This document shows, in pieces, positions 18,631 to 28,005 of a DNA stretch of 32,775 nucleotides. Where the stretch lies: NCBI GenBank assembly GCA_022793875.1, contig JAAWDR010000014.1:1-32775 (forward strand), in the 5' to 3' direction. The notes under the pieces are model-generated. The model ran no database searches and had not been told where the DNA came from. It was given only the letters and a program-made list of their open reading frames with translations. The translations under genes were made by a program, and so were the position numbers. Within the stretch, counting starts at the first letter, position 1. Each line of letters opens with the position of its first letter. Source of the DNA: Clostridia bacterium (lineage in GTDB: Bacteria; Bacillota; Clostridia; TANB77; CAG-508).

Positions 18631-19339
18631 CTTTTGATGGAACACCAGCTTTCCTAGGATATCTGCTAAGTGTACTATTGGCTTTATTAATAATAATTAT
18701 ATTTCTTTCTATATCAGAATCAGGCAAAATAAATTCATCTACTTTTTCTAAGTTTCCACCCAAAATATTAATAGCATTTTTACTATTTAATAATTCTTCC
18801 TCAACATTATTTCCTTTCATGCAAATACATTTACCATTTACTTTAGCAATTGGCATTAAATATTCAGATAAAACCGTTAGATTTGCAACAGCTCTTGCTG
18901 TAGCATAGTCGAATTTTTCTCTATACTTCTTATCTCTTCCAAAATCTTCAACCCTACTATGAACTGTAAATATATTGTCTAATTTTAATTTAAAAATAAC
19001 CTCATTTAGAAAATTAATTCTTTTATTTAAAGAATCTACTAATGTTACTTTTAAATCCCCTCTATATATTTTCAAAGGAATACCAGGAAAACCAGCACCA
19101 GTACCAACATCTGCTATACTCTTATTTTTATCTATATATTTATCAATTGTCAAAGAATCAATAAAGTGCTTTAATATAACTTCCTCAGGCTCAATAATAG
19201 CTGTCAAATTAATTTTTTCATTCCACTCTAAAAGTAAATTCATATAATCATAAAACATATTTAATTGTTGTTCATTAAACACAATATCAATTTTACTACC
19301 ATAAGAGCACATTTTCTCTTTAAAACCATCTCTATCCAT
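18617..19339 (-). CDS. rsmG: 16S rRNA (guanine-N7) methyltransferase RsmG
   Basis: A 240-residue SAM-dependent methyltransferase that modifies G527 (E. coli numbering) of 16S rRNA. The N-terminal part has YDYMNLLLEWNEKINLTAI and the SAM loop is ADVGTGAGFPGIPLKI near residues 75-90, followed by VTLVDSLNKRINFL and ATARAVANLTVL, all characteristic of RsmG/GidB. The length is normal. An AAGGAG site lies before the ATG. It has its own promoter downstream of mnmG and a terminator overlapping its stop codon, so it is probably an independent unit. Confidence 0.97.
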   Translation of the reverse strand: MDRDGFKEKMCSYGSKIDIVFNEQQLNMFYDYMNLLLEWNEKINLTAIIEPEEVILKHFIDSLTIDKYIDKNKSIADVGTGAGFPGIPLKIYRGDLKVTLVDSLNKRINFLNEVIFKLKLDNIFTVHSRVEDFGRDKKYREKFDYATARAVANLTVLSEYLMPIAKVNGKCICMKGNNVEEELLNSKNAINILGGNLEKVDEFILPDSDIERNIIIINKANSTLSRYPRKAGVPSKEPLK

Positions 19340-19392
19340 AAAAACTCCTTTTATTAAAATTAATAAGTTATTCTATATTTTTATGAGAGTAT

Positions 19393-19421
19393 ATTATACT
19401 TTATATTTAGTCGATTGTTAC
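19393..19421 (-). promoter_or_regulatory. Likely rsmG promoter
   Basis: GTAACA (19416-19421), a 17-base spacer and TATAAT (19393-19398) on the leftward strand, about 55 bases before the rsmG start. The -35 is weak, the -10 perfect. Confidence 0.55.
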
Positions 19422-19428
19422 GTGGGGA

Positions 19429-19473
19429 CCAATGAGAACTGTTAGATGTAAAGCATCGTTACAGTTCCATTGG
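19429..19473. repeat. Long hairpin between mnmG and rsmG
   Basis: CCAATGAGAACTGT (19429-19442) pairs with ACAGTTCCATTGG (19461-19473) with one bulged base, and an inner GATG/CATC stem (19445-19448, 19454-19457) caps it. It is much less AT-rich than its surroundings. It lacks a U-tract on either strand, so it is not a standard terminator; it lies just upstream of the rsmG promoter. Confidence 0.65.
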
Positions 19474-19549
19474 GAAAACATGAGATTAAATAGAAAGTAT
19501 CAATATATTCTCAATAATATATTTTTGATTTTAAATAAAAATTTTTTTA

Positions 19550-21421
19550 TTATTTATTCTTCATTTGCAAATAAATCAAAAGCACAGATATATCAGCAGG
19601 AGAAACTCCAGAAATTCTAGAAGCTTGCCCAATAGAACGAGGTTTAAACTTATTAAGTTTCTGCCTAGCCTCTAAACTTAAACCATTTATTTGTTCATAA
19701 TCTAAATCTTCTGGTAATAATTTTACTTCCAATTTTTTAAATTTCTCAACTTGAGCCTCTTGCATCTTTATATACCCCTCATATTTTATCTGAATTTCAA
19801 CTTCTTGCTTTTCTTGTAATGACAATACAGGTCTATTTTCATCTATTGGAGCTAATTTTTCATAATCTAATTCTGTTCTTTTCAAAAGTTCTGACATTTT
19901 AGTACCATTATTTAGTTCTGATGTTCCATATTTCACAAGCAATTCATTAACCTCTTTAGTTGGTTTAACTACTGTACTCTTTAATCTTTGTACTTCTTTT
20001 TCAATATTTTCTTTTTTCTTTAAAAATCTCTCATATCTTTCATCAGAAATCAATCCAACTTCATGTCCAATTTCAGTTAATCTTAAATCTGCATTATCTT
20101 GTCTTAAAAGTAATCTATATTCAGCTCTTGAAGTCATCATTCTATATGGTTCATTTGTTCCTTTAGTAACAATATCATCAATTAAAACTCCTATATATCC
20201 TTGAGTCCTATCTAATATTACAGGTTCTTTTCCTTTTATTTTTTGAGTAGCATTAATTCCAGCAATTAAACCTTGACAAGCAGCTTCTTCATATCCAGAT
20301 GTTCCATTAGTTTGTCCTGCCATAAATAATCCATCTATTCCCTTATATTCTAAAGAAAGTTTTAAATCAGAAGGATCTATACAATCATATTCAATAGCAT
20401 AAGCAGACCTTGTAAACTCTGCATTCTCTAGACCTGGAATTGTTCTGTATAAAGCAATTTGTACATCTTCTGGTAAAGACGAACTTAAACCCTGTATATA
20501 CATTTCATCTGTATCTAGACCTACTGGCTCAACAAAAGCCTGATGCCTAGGTTTATCACTAAATCTAACTACTTTATCTTCAATAGAAGGACAATATCTA
20601 GGACCTGTTCCCTCTATTTTTCCAGCATATAAAGGTGACCTATGTAAATTTTCTTTTATAATTCTATGAGTCTCTTCATTTGTATACGTTAAATAACAAT
20701 CTACTTGTTCTAAATTTTTTATTTCATCTTCAAATGAAAAAGGTACTATATTATCATCACCTTTTTGAAGTTCCATTTTGCTAAAATCTATACTTCTTCT
20801 ATTTACTCTTGCAGGAGTTCCAGTCTTAAATCTAACTAGATTAACACCTATCTTTTTTAAAGAATCTGATAGTTTATTAGCTGCTGCAACACCATCTGGA
20901 CCACTCTCTTCTGAGAATTCTCCCATAAATATCTTTCCCTTTAGATATGTTCCTGTTGCAACAATAACAGCTTTTACTCCATAAATAGCACCAACGGAAG
21001 TTTCTATCCCCATTACCCTTCCATTTTCAACTTTAATATCCACAATTTCTCCCTGTTTCAAAAACAGATTATCTTGTTTTTCTAATGTATGTTTCATTTC
21101 TATATGATATCTTTTTCTATCAGCTTGTGCTCTTAAGGAATGAACCGCTGGTCCTTTAGATGTATTTAACATTTTAATTTGAATCATAGTTTTATCTATG
21201 TTTTTCCCCATTTCACCCCCAAGTGCATCAATTTCTCTTACTAAATGTCCTTTTGAACTTCCTCCTATATGAGGATTACATGGCATATTAGCAACAGCTT
21301 CTAAACTTATTGAAAACACTAATGTTTTCATTCCTAATCTTGCTGCAGCAAGTCCTGCTTCACAACCTGCATGACCAGCTCCAATAACAGCTATATCATA
21401 ATCTCCAGCATAATAACTCAT
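19550..21421 (-). CDS. mnmG: tRNA U34 carboxymethylaminomethyl enzyme MnmG (GidA)
   Basis: A 623-residue FAD-dependent enzyme that with MnmE installs the carboxymethylaminomethyl or aminomethyl group at U34 of tRNAs reading split codon boxes. The N-terminal FAD fold shows [20 protein letters not shown] near residues 10-30; further family motifs are [22 protein letters not shown] (given in part), [22 protein letters not shown] and [12 protein letters not shown]. The ATG at 21421 (MSYYAGDYD) has an AAAGGA site; an upstream in-frame start would add 20 residues with no match. It is separated from mnmE by 410 bases without genes, unlike genomes where the two abut. Confidence 0.97.
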   Translation of the reverse strand: MSYYAGDYDIAVIGAGHAGCEAGLAAARLGMKTLVFSISLEAVANMPCNPHIGGSSKGHLVREIDALGGEMGKNIDKTMIQIKMLNTSKGPAVHSLRAQADRKRYHIEMKHTLEKQDNLFLKQGEIVDIKVENGRVMGIETSVGAIYGVKAVIVATGTYLKGKIFMGEFSEESGPDGVAAANKLSDSLKKIGVNLVRFKTGTPARVNRRSIDFSKMELQKGDDNIVPFSFEDEIKNLEQVDCYLTYTNEETHRIIKENLHRSPLYAGKIEGTGPRYCPSIEDKVVRFSDKPRHQAFVEPVGLDTDEMYIQGLSSSLPEDVQIALYRTIPGLENAEFTRSAYAIEYDCIDPSDLKLSLEYKGIDGLFMAGQTNGTSGYEEAACQGLIAGINATQKIKGKEPVILDRTQGYIGVLIDDIVTKGTNEPYRMMTSRAEYRLLLRQDNADLRLTEIGHEVGLISDERYERFLKKKENIEKEVQRLKSTVVKPTKEVNELLVKYGTSELNNGTKMSELLKRTELDYEKLAPIDENRPVLSLQEKQEVEIQIKYEGYIKMQEAQVEKFKKLEVKLLPEDLDYEQINGLSLEARQKLNKFKPRSIGQASRISGVSPADISVLLIYLQMKNK

Positions 21422-21831
21422 TTTTATTTTCCTTTCCATATGAAACAAAAAATGTCGTTTTTTTACTCTTCTAAAATACATTTACAAATAAGTTGATTTT
21501 ATACTTTGTCGTTTTTTGTCGGACACTTTTATTTCTAAGCAATTCATATCATTTTAATTTATATTAACTACAAAATTAAACCTATAGTTATTTATATATT
21601 CTTTATGTTTACTTACATTGTTTGTTTGCTTTTTTATTATTTCTTATAAAAAAAATATAAATTTTCTGTAATTTTGTAAATATATAAATAAAATTTTATT
21701 TATTAATATTTTTCCATTTCATAATTCTTTTTATTTTCGTTTTATTTCAATTTTTATATATTATATAACAAACTATATACATTTTAATACAAAATCGTTT
21801 TATTTTTGATTTTAAGGCTATTAAAATATAT
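21422..21831. other. AT-rich spacer between mnmE and mnmG
   Basis: About 410 bases without a gene. The only structure I see is a direct repeat TGTCGTTTTTT (21453-21463 and 21507-21517) and a weak 6-bp AAAATC/GATTTT hairpin soon after the mnmE stop. No clear promoter for mnmG could be assigned. Confidence 0.5.
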
Positions 21832-23203
21832 CTATTTTCCTAAACAGAATTTGGCAAAAATTTCATTAATTATATCATCAGTTACAAATTCTCCTGTTAT
21901 ATTTCCTAAATCTTCCAAAATATCTTTTACAAATATTGCAATTATATCAATTGGCATATTATCTTTAACAGTATTTCTTGCTTTTTCTACATTTTCAATT
22001 GCCTTTGAAATCAAATTCTTATGTCTTAAATTAGTTATAACAATATCATTATCTAAATTAATTTCATTTAAACTAAACATCTTTGAAATCAAAACATATA
22101 ATTCTTCTAATCCATTTCCATTTAAAGCAGAAATCTTTAAAATATGATCTGTTACATTTTTAAATCGAATATCATTTTCATTTAACACACTATTTAAATC
22201 TACTTTATTCAATAAAATTATTGTTTTTTTATCTTTAATTATTTTTAAAATATCTATATCTTCTTGAGTTAACTCTTTTGAACTATCAAAGATAGCAATA
22301 ATTAAATCAGCATTTTCTGCAATATCCTTAGATTTAGCAATGCCAATTCTTTCAACTTCATCCTTTGCATCCCTAATTCCAGCTGTATCTATTAATTTTA
22401 AAGGTATCCCCTCTATACTAACAAATTCTTCAATGGTATCTCTTGTAGTACCTTCATATTCAGTTACAATAGCTCTATCCTCTTTTAAAATAGCATTTAA
22501 TAAAGAAGATTTACCAGCATTTGGCTTACCTATAATAGCAGTTTTTATTCCATCCTTTATGAGTCTCCCATTATCAAAACTCTTTTCCAAATTATTTAAT
22601 TTAATTTCAACACTATCTAACATAACCAAAATTTGATTATTAGTAACATCATCCACATCATATTCTGGATAATCTATACTAACATCAACATTTACCATTA
22701 CATCTAAAATTTCTTGCTTTATTTCAGCCATTTTTTTTGATAAAATACCTTCTAACTGCTTTATACCTGTTTTTAATTCTCTATCAGACTTAGCATTTAT
22801 AACATCAATAACAGATTCAGCTTGAAGTAAATCAATTCTTCCATTTAAAAAAGCTCTTTTTGTAAATTCACCTGGTTCAGCCAAATTTGCACCATTTTTT
22901 AAACACAATTCTAATATTTTTCTAACTATAATATTGCCACCATGAGTATTTATCTCACACATATTCTCTGTAGTATAGCTTTTAGGAGCTTTAAAATATG
23001 AAACTAATACTTCATCTACAATTTCATCATTATCAACTATAAAGCCATATTTAATAGTATATCCCTTAATATTACTTATCTCTTCTTCCTTTTTAGGTTT
23101 AAAAATTTTGTTCAAAACAACAAAACAATCTTCACCACTCATTCTAATAATACCAATTCCACCAATTCCGTGGAGCCGTAGATATTGAAGCTATAACATC
23201 CAT
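21832..23203 (-). CDS. mnmE: tRNA modification GTPase MnmE, interrupted at a CGG +1 site
   Basis: A GTPase acting with MnmG on U34 of tRNA. The ATG at 23203 has an AAGGAG site and begins MDVIASISTAP, the normal MnmE start, but codon 12 is CGG (23170-23168) and the frame then runs into TAG at 23146. Skipping the C gives GGA (23169-23167) and continues as GIGGIGIIRMSGE to the stop, a 456-residue protein of standard length. The Gly at the junction aligns with the near-invariant Gly of other MnmE proteins (e.g. TPPGRGG, TPMGEGA). Downstream motifs are intact: GKPNAGKSS near 225-233, GTTRDT, DTAGIRD, NKVDL and the C-terminal Cys of FCLGK. Without the shift, translation from an internal ATG would lack the folate-binding N-terminus. 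Confidence 0.93.
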
Positions 23204-23282
23204 TACAATTATCTCCTTACTATTTTATTTTTCTACAATATTTTACCACATTATGTAACTTTTTAAAAGACTTTTTATATAA

Positions 23283-23311
23283 ATTATAACAAAAAAGCCA
23301 AAGATAGACAA
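23283..23311 (-). promoter_or_regulatory. Promoter of mnmE
   Basis: TTGTCT (23306-23311), a 17-base spacer and TATAAT (23283-23288) on the leftward strand, about 80 bases before the mnmE ATG. It suggests that mnmE can be transcribed independently of jag. Confidence 0.7.
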
Positions 23312-23370
23312 TTACTCTTATATAAGTAAAAATCTGACCTTTGACCTCTGATTTTTTATAAATTATTTAA

Positions 23371-24069
23371 TTATTTTCTTTTTAAAGAAATAACAATTCT
23401 TCTTCTAGGTTCTTCCCCTATACTTCTTGTCTCAACCATATTATTGCTTTGTAATTTAGCATGAATAATTTTTCTTTCATACGCCTGCATTGGCTCTAAA
23501 GTTACTGATTTTCTTGTATTTACTACAGTTTTAGCAAGTTTTTCTGCTAAATCTTCTAAAGCCTTTTCTCTTTTACTTTTATAACCTTCTATATCCAAAA
23601 TTACTCTAACTCTATTTTCAATATCTTTACTAGCAACTGATGATAAAATACTTTGCAAAGCATATAAAGTTTCTCCTCTATATCCTATTAAAAATCCTAA
23701 ATTATTATCTTTAATATCAATTTTTAAACCATCTTTAGACATGTTAATTGAATATTGTGCACCTTTTTGAACTTTTTCTAAAAATTCATTTAAAAATTTT
23801 TCAATATTTTTCTTTGCTTTTTCTTGCTCTTCAGCTGATAATTCTATTTCTTTTCTTTCCTTTTTTACAACTTCATTACTTGTTTTATTTTCTTTTACAG
23901 TTAATTGTACTTTTACAACTCTAGGAGCTAAAATACTAAAGAAACTTCTCTTTTCTTCAGTTTCTAGTACCTTTACATCAACCATATTTTTAGAAACATT
24001 TAATTTTTTTAAACCATTTTCTATTGCTTCATTTGTAGTCTTTCCTTCTGAAATAATACTTCTCTCCAT
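23371..24069 (-). CDS. jag: RNA-binding protein Jag (KhpB, SpoIIIJ-associated)
   Basis: A 232-residue RNA-binding protein with the usual three parts: a Jag N-terminal domain (residues 1-52, GKTTNEAIENGLKKL), a charged Lys/Glu linker, a KH domain (about 95-165, with GFLIGYRGETLYALQ) and a C-terminal R3H domain with ERKIIHAKLQ near 204-213. In relatives it works with KhpA in RNA regulation and cell-wall synthesis and is encoded behind yidC, as here. An AAGGAAGG site precedes the ATG. Confidence 0.95.
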   Translation of the reverse strand: MERSIISEGKTTNEAIENGLKKLNVSKNMVDVKVLETEEKRSFFSILAPRVVKVQLTVKENKTSNEVVKKERKEIELSAEEQEKAKKNIEKFLNEFLEKVQKGAQYSINMSKDGLKIDIKDNNLGFLIGYRGETLYALQSILSSVASKDIENRVRVILDIEGYKSKREKALEDLAEKLAKTVVNTRKSVTLEPMQAYERKIIHAKLQSNNMVETRSIGEEPRRRIVISLKRK

Positions 24070-24097
24070 TAATAATTTCCCTTCCTTTATTGAAAAT

Positions 24098-24988
24098 TTA
24101 ATCCTTAATTACTTTATCTAAAATCAACCTTTCAAATATCATTAAAACATTATTTATTAACCAATATAAAGCAAGTCCTAATGGTGCTACAAGAGATATT
24201 GAAACAGACATAATTGGCATCATCCATGACATCATTTTGTTAGATTGTGCCATTGCATCTTCCATTTCATTTCTTTCCTCACCTGAATTTTCTTTATTCT
24301 CTTTATCCTCAGTTATATCAATAACATCCTCATTTTTCTTCTTTTTAGTTTGCATAGATGTTGTTATTCTCATTGAAATAAAAGTTGATATTATATAAAG
24401 AATTGGAATTATATAAACAGTCCAATCATTTAAGTTTTGTTGTGGTATTTTTCCTAAATCTAAACCTAAAAATTGCATATTTAAGTTTATTTTTCTTAAA
24501 TTTTCATCTTCTGGAAGTTTTTCTTTTAAATAATCAAGTTCTCTTACTATATCAATTTCAGAATATGCTTGACTTACTTCTTTTCCATCATCTTTCATTT
24601 GTTGTACATATACATTTAATTGTGTAGCATCAATTTTTTCCATATATGTTAATGGATTTCTAACCATATAGAATATTGATATTAACAAAATAAATTGTAA
24701 TATTGCACTTAAACAACCACTAAATGGACTCATATTTTCTTTTTTATACAAATCCATCATTTCTCTGTTTAACTTTTCTGGGTCATTTTTATATTTAAAT
24801 TGCAAAATTTTCATTTGTTCTTGTAATTTTGCACTTTTTTTCATTGTTTTTTGTTGTTTTATTGACAATGGCAACATCAATAATTTTATAAGTACTGTAA
24901 ATAATATTATTGCTAAACCATAATTTCCAACAAAATTATTTATAATATTTAATATATAACCAAAAATGTTTGCAAAAAATTGAAACAT
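24098..24988 (-). CDS. yidC: Membrane protein insertase YidC/OxaA
   Basis: A 296-residue insertase that places proteins in the cytoplasmic membrane with or without SecYEG. It has the five-helix YidC core: helix near residues 22-42, a basic coiled hairpin (QQKTMKKSAKLQEQMK, 45-60), helices near 95-112, 188-205, 238-258 and 262-280 with the family motif PLGLALYWLINN. The groove residue that is usually Arg in Bacillota (I-R-L-L) appears as Lys35 (FTVLIKLL), a conservative replacement. No lipobox signal peptide is visible. The C-terminus carries a charged segment (KKKNEDVIDITEDKENKE) between helices, longer than usual. Confidence 0.95.
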   Translation of the reverse strand: MFQFFANIFGYILNIINNFVGNYGLAIILFTVLIKLLMLPLSIKQQKTMKKSAKLQEQMKILQFKYKNDPEKLNREMMDLYKKENMSPFSGCLSAILQFILLISIFYMVRNPLTYMEKIDATQLNVYVQQMKDDGKEVSQAYSEIDIVRELDYLKEKLPEDENLRKINLNMQFLGLDLGKIPQQNLNDWTVYIIPILYIISTFISMRITTSMQTKKKKNEDVIDITEDKENKENSGEERNEMEDAMAQSNKMMSWMMPIMSVSISLVAPLGLALYWLINNVLMIFERLILDKVIKD

Positions 24989-25004
24989 CTTAATCTCCTC
25001 CTAC

Positions 25005-25223
25005 TCATTTTAGCGGATCATATCCTCCTTTTGAGAAAGGATTACATCTTAAAATTCTATATATCCCTAAAATTGTACCTTTTAAAGCCCCATATTTCTC
25101 AATTGCTTGCTTTGTATATTCAGAACATGTAGGATAAAATTTACAATTTATATTTTTACTTTGTAACCATAAAGAAATATGATTTTGATAAAAATTAATT
25201 ATTTTTAATAATACTTTCTTCAT
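25005..25223 (-). CDS. yidD: Membrane protein insertion efficiency factor YidD
   Basis: A 72-residue protein with the family hallmarks [15 protein letters not shown] near residues 27-41 and [12 protein letters not shown] near 59-70. It is thought to assist YidC-dependent insertion and sits in its usual place between rnpA and yidC. It ends in TGA, which shows that UGA is a stop codon in this organism. Confidence 0.96.
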   Translation of the reverse strand: MKKVLLKIINFYQNHISLWLQSKNINCKFYPTCSEYTKQAIEKYGALKGTILGIYRILRCNPFSKGGYDPLK

Positions 25224-25242
25224 TTTTCCATTCCTACTTAAG

Positions 25243-25593
25243 CTATATATTACTTTTTTTTATATTTGCTTTATCAAAAATATAATTCATATCAGTTTTT
25301 ATATTATCAAAAGTTGCATTTTTAATATCTACATTCTTTTTCCATAAAAAAACTATACTTTGTCCATCTTTTATTTCAGGTTCTAAAATTTTATAATTTT
25401 CTCTAATAAGTCTTTTTATTTGATTTCTTCTTACGGCTTTCGCTGTTTTAGTACTTATAGCTAAGCCCAAAAAATTACAATTTTTATTATTAAACTTTAT
25501 AAAAACCTCTATATTTTTACCTGAAAAATATTTACCTTTTGACAATACATTCTTAAATTCATAATTCTTTTTTAACATTTTTGTTTTTTTCAT
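25243..25593 (-). CDS. rnpA: Ribonuclease P protein component
   Basis: A 116-residue basic protein that assists the RNase P RNA in 5' maturation of tRNAs. It has the N-terminal [18 protein letters not shown], the family signature [16 protein letters not shown] near residues 51-66, and typical length. An AAGG site precedes the ATG. It sits between rpmH and yidD as in most bacteria. Confidence 0.97.
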   Translation of the reverse strand: MKKTKMLKKNYEFKNVLSKGKYFSGKNIEVFIKFNNKNCNFLGLAISTKTAKAVRRNQIKRLIRENYKILEPEIKDGQSIVFLWKKNVDIKNATFDNIKTDMNYIFDKANIKKSNI

Positions 25594-25688
25594 TATTCTT
25601 TCTTCCCTTCATACTGGTAGAATCTAAATGAAAAAACTTAAATAATTACTCTTTATAAGTTTTAATTATATTAAAAGGCAATGTTTTC

Positions 25689-25726
25689 TTTTAAGTTATA
25701 AAATATTAAATTTTTATAACTTAAAA
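25689..25726. repeat. Perfect hairpin between rpmH and rnpA
   Basis: A 15-bp perfect stem (25689-25703 with 25712-25726, 8-base loop) in the 195-base rpmH-rnpA spacer. Flanking AAGGCAA and TTGCCCTT could extend it. On the leftward strand it is followed by purine-rich sequence, not a U-tract, so it looks like a processing or attenuation site rather than a plain terminator. Confidence 0.65.
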
Positions 25727-25788
25727 ATACAAACTTGCCCTTACTAAATATAAATTTCTTTATATTCCTAGTATTAATATAATATTTT

Positions 25789-25923
25789 TTAAGCACTCAA
25801 TTTTTTTCTACCTTTAGCTCTTCTTGCTTTTAAAACGTTTCTGCCAGCTCTTGTTTTCATTCTTTTCATAAATCCATGTTCTTTCTTTTCTTGTCTTGTT
25901 TTTGGTTGAAATGTTCTTTTCAT
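25789..25923 (-). CDS. rpmH: 50S ribosomal protein L34
   Basis: A 44-residue basic protein beginning [18 protein letters not shown] and ending GRKKLSA, an unmistakable L34. An AGGAGG site lies upstream of the ATG. It is the first gene of the leftward rpmH-rnpA-yidD-yidC-jag block and is divergent from dnaA across oriC, the usual bacterial layout. Confidence 0.98.
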   Translation of the reverse strand: MKRTFQPKTRQEKKEHGFMKRMKTRAGRNVLKARRAKGRKKLSA

Positions 25924-25999
25924 TATATCAGCACCTCCTACTAGCTTTTTTTATTAAATTCCATTACTGGAAATTTCATGCAAATTAATCAGTATATCG

Positions 26000-26029
26000 A
26001 TTATACAGTAAAAATTTATAGTTTGTCAA
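26000..26029 (-). promoter_or_regulatory. Promoter of rpmH
   Basis: Consensus TTGACA (26024-26029), an 18-base spacer and TATAAT (26000-26005) on the leftward strand, about 80 bases before rpmH. Confidence 0.8.
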
Positions 26030-26087
26030 TACTTTTTTTAAAAAAGTAAAAAAAGAAATATGTAACATTTTTGAAATATTTACCTAT

Positions 26088-26299
26088 TTTTCCACAATTT
26101 TGTTAAAACATATCCACAGTTTTAAAAAATTTTCCACAATTCTATTGACTTCTTAACATTATTTTTGTTATTATATGAATTACAAAAAATGACAAGTTTT
26201 TTATTGAGAAATCAACTAAAAACATGTTCGTAATTTTTTTTTGTTTTTTTACTTAAATATTACAAAATTATCAACAGCTGTGGATAACTCTGTGGATAA
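26088..26299 (+). promoter_or_regulatory. oriC part 1: DnaA boxes and dnaA promoter
   Basis: Between rpmH and dnaA lie two exact DnaA boxes TGTGGATAA (26279-26287, 26291-26299) and one-mismatch boxes TTTTCCACA (26088-26096, 26130-26138), ATATCCACA (26110-26118) and TTATCAACA (26268-26276). A dnaA promoter TTGACT (26145-26150), 18 bases and TATTAT (26169-26174) is embedded among them, giving an autoregulated leader of about 140 bases. This is the upstream half of a bipartite origin as in Bacillus. Confidence 0.85.
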
Positions 26300-26322
26300 T
26301 TTTTGTTAGAAAGGAAGATAAA

Positions 26323-27672
26323 ATGGAAATCAATAAAGATGAACTTTTAAGCAAATTAAAAGAATTATTAAGAAACGAAGTTTCATCAATATCTTATGAT
26401 ACTTGGATACAACCTCTAGATATAGACAGTATTTCAGAAAGCCATATAGTTTTTGCTGTAAAATCTGATTATGAAAGAGATTTTATTGAGCATAAATTTA
26501 ATAGCTTAGTTTTTAATACTCTACGAGATATAACAAATAAAGAATGGACATTTTCAGTAATTGACCTATCAAAAGAAAAAAAGGAAGGTCAAATAATAGA
26601 AAATAAAAACTCAAAAATATCTGATGCAGAATTAGAAACTAACCATCAAACATTAAATCTAAAATATACTTTTGAAACTTTCGTTGTAGGCAATAATAAC
26701 AGATTTGCACATGCAGCGGCATTAGCAGTAGGAAATGAACCAGGAAAATCTTATAACCCATTATTTATATATGGTGGAGTAGGCCTAGGAAAAACTCACT
26801 TAATGCATGCAATAGGAAACAGAATATTAGAAAATAATTCAAAATCTAATGTTTTATATGTAACATCAGAAAAATTTACAAATCAATTTATAAATTCTAT
26901 AAAAGATAATAAAACAGAAATATTTAAAAACAAGTATAGAAATATAGATGCTTTACTAATAGACGATATACAATTTATAGCTGGAAAAGACAGGGTTCAA
27001 GAAGAATTTTTCCACACATTTAACACATTAAGAGAAGAAGGAAAACAAATTATCATATCCAGTGATAAACCACCTAGAGATATTGAATTTTTGGAAGATA
27101 GACTAAAATCAAGATTCGAATGGGGACTTTTAGCAGATATATCTTGTCCCGATTATGAAACAAGATTAGCAATATTAAGAAAAAAAGCCCAAGATGAAAA
27201 TATAGTAATAGATGACTCAATATTATCAAATATAGCAACAAAAATAGATTCAAATATAAGAGAATTAGAAGGTGTATTTAATAAAATAGTTGCAAGAGCC
27301 TCATTAATGCATACTCCAATAACAATAGAACTAGCAGAAAATATAATAAATGAATTTAAATATCAAAACGAAAAAGTAATATCATCTGAATTTATAAAAG
27401 AAACAGTTGCAAAATATTTCAGTATAGATAAAGATGAATTATCTGGAACAAAAAGATCAAATGATATAGCATTCCCAAGACAAATAGCAATGTATTTATG
27501 TAGAGAAGTAATAGGAATGTCATTTCCACAAATAGGTAGTGAATTTGGAAATAGAGACCATTCAACAGTAATGCATGGTTATAATAAAATTTCAAAAGAA
27601 ATGAAAGATAAAAATAGTACTAAGTTAATTGTGGAAAGTGTGAAGAACATAATTACAAGTGAAAAAAAATAA
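26323..27672 (+). CDS. dnaA: Chromosomal replication initiator DnaA
   Basis: A 449-residue AAA+ initiator. Domain I is near residues 1-80, with a short linker. Domain III starts at KYTFETFVVGNNNRFAHAAA (about 124-143), with Walker A GGVGLGKTH near 151-159, Walker B LLIDDIQF near 214-221 and sensor 2 region SNIRELEG. Domain IV has the DNA-binding signature RDHSTVMHGYNKI near 420-432. Length is normal. RBS AAAGGAAG before the ATG. It contains a normally read CGA Arg codon (residue 68), which matters for the CGG argument in this window. Confidence 0.98.
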   Translation: MEINKDELLSKLKELLRNEVSSISYDTWIQPLDIDSISESHIVFAVKSDYERDFIEHKFNSLVFNTLRDITNKEWTFSVIDLSKEKKEGQIIENKNSKISDAELETNHQTLNLKYTFETFVVGNNNRFAHAAALAVGNEPGKSYNPLFIYGGVGLGKTHLMHAIGNRILENNSKSNVLYVTSEKFTNQFINSIKDNKTEIFKNKYRNIDALLIDDIQFIAGKDRVQEEFFHTFNTLREEGKQIIISSDKPPRDIEFLEDRLKSRFEWGLLADISCPDYETRLAILRKKAQDENIVIDDSILSNIATKIDSNIRELEGVFNKIVARASLMHTPITIELAENIINEFKYQNEKVISSEFIKETVAKYFSIDKDELSGTKRSNDIAFPRQIAMYLCREVIGMSFPQIGSEFGNRDHSTVMHGYNKISKEMKDKNSTKLIVESVKNIITSEKK

Positions 27673-28005
27673 GTAATATCAAATGATAAAGTAGTATTTT
27701 TAAATTTATGTTTGCAGAAATTATTGTTCGACAAAACAAATATCAAATTCTTCTTACGGAATTAAAGCATTTGATATCCACAAGTACCTGTGAATAAGCT
27801 GTGTAAAATATGTGTAAAACATAGTTTTACACAATTCAGATTTTATAATGTGGAATAAATAGAATTTTATCCACTAAATTATTCACAACGATTTCTTTAG
27901 GGATATAAAGTTTCAACATAGTTTTCCACAGTTTCCACAAGACCTAATACTAATACTACTAAATATATTTATTATTTTATTATATAATTAAGGGAGGAAC
28001 CAAAA
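27673..28005 (+). promoter_or_regulatory. oriC part 2: DnaA boxes between dnaA and dnaN
   Basis: The 333-base spacer holds exact TTATNCACA-type boxes at 27789-27797 (reverse) and 27879-27887, and close matches at 27774-27782, 27868-27876, 27922-27930 and 27931-27939. These lead directly into a CTA run and an AT-only stretch (27961-27990), the expected order for DnaA loading and duplex opening. An inverted repeat ATATCAAAT/ATTTGATAT lies near the dnaA end. Confidence 0.88.
27944..27990 (+). promoter_or_regulatory. DnaA-trio-like element and unwinding region
   Basis: CTAATACTAATACTACTA (27944-27961) follows two DnaA-box-like TTCCACA sequences by a few bases and precedes pure A+T sequence. Repeated CTA triplets in this arrangement match the DnaA-trio element described in Bacillus subtilis, which binds DnaA on single-stranded DNA at the opening site. 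Confidence 0.75.

Noticed and set aside
16425..19339. parS site near parA-parB
   Set aside because: I looked for TGTTTCACGTGAAACA and close variants on both strands and saw none; TTTCCATATGAAAC near 21434 has the wrong spacing.
23204..23370. Terminator behind jag
   Set aside because: The TGACCTTTGACCT sequence near 23336-23348 is a direct repeat, not an inverted repeat, so it cannot form the expected hairpin.
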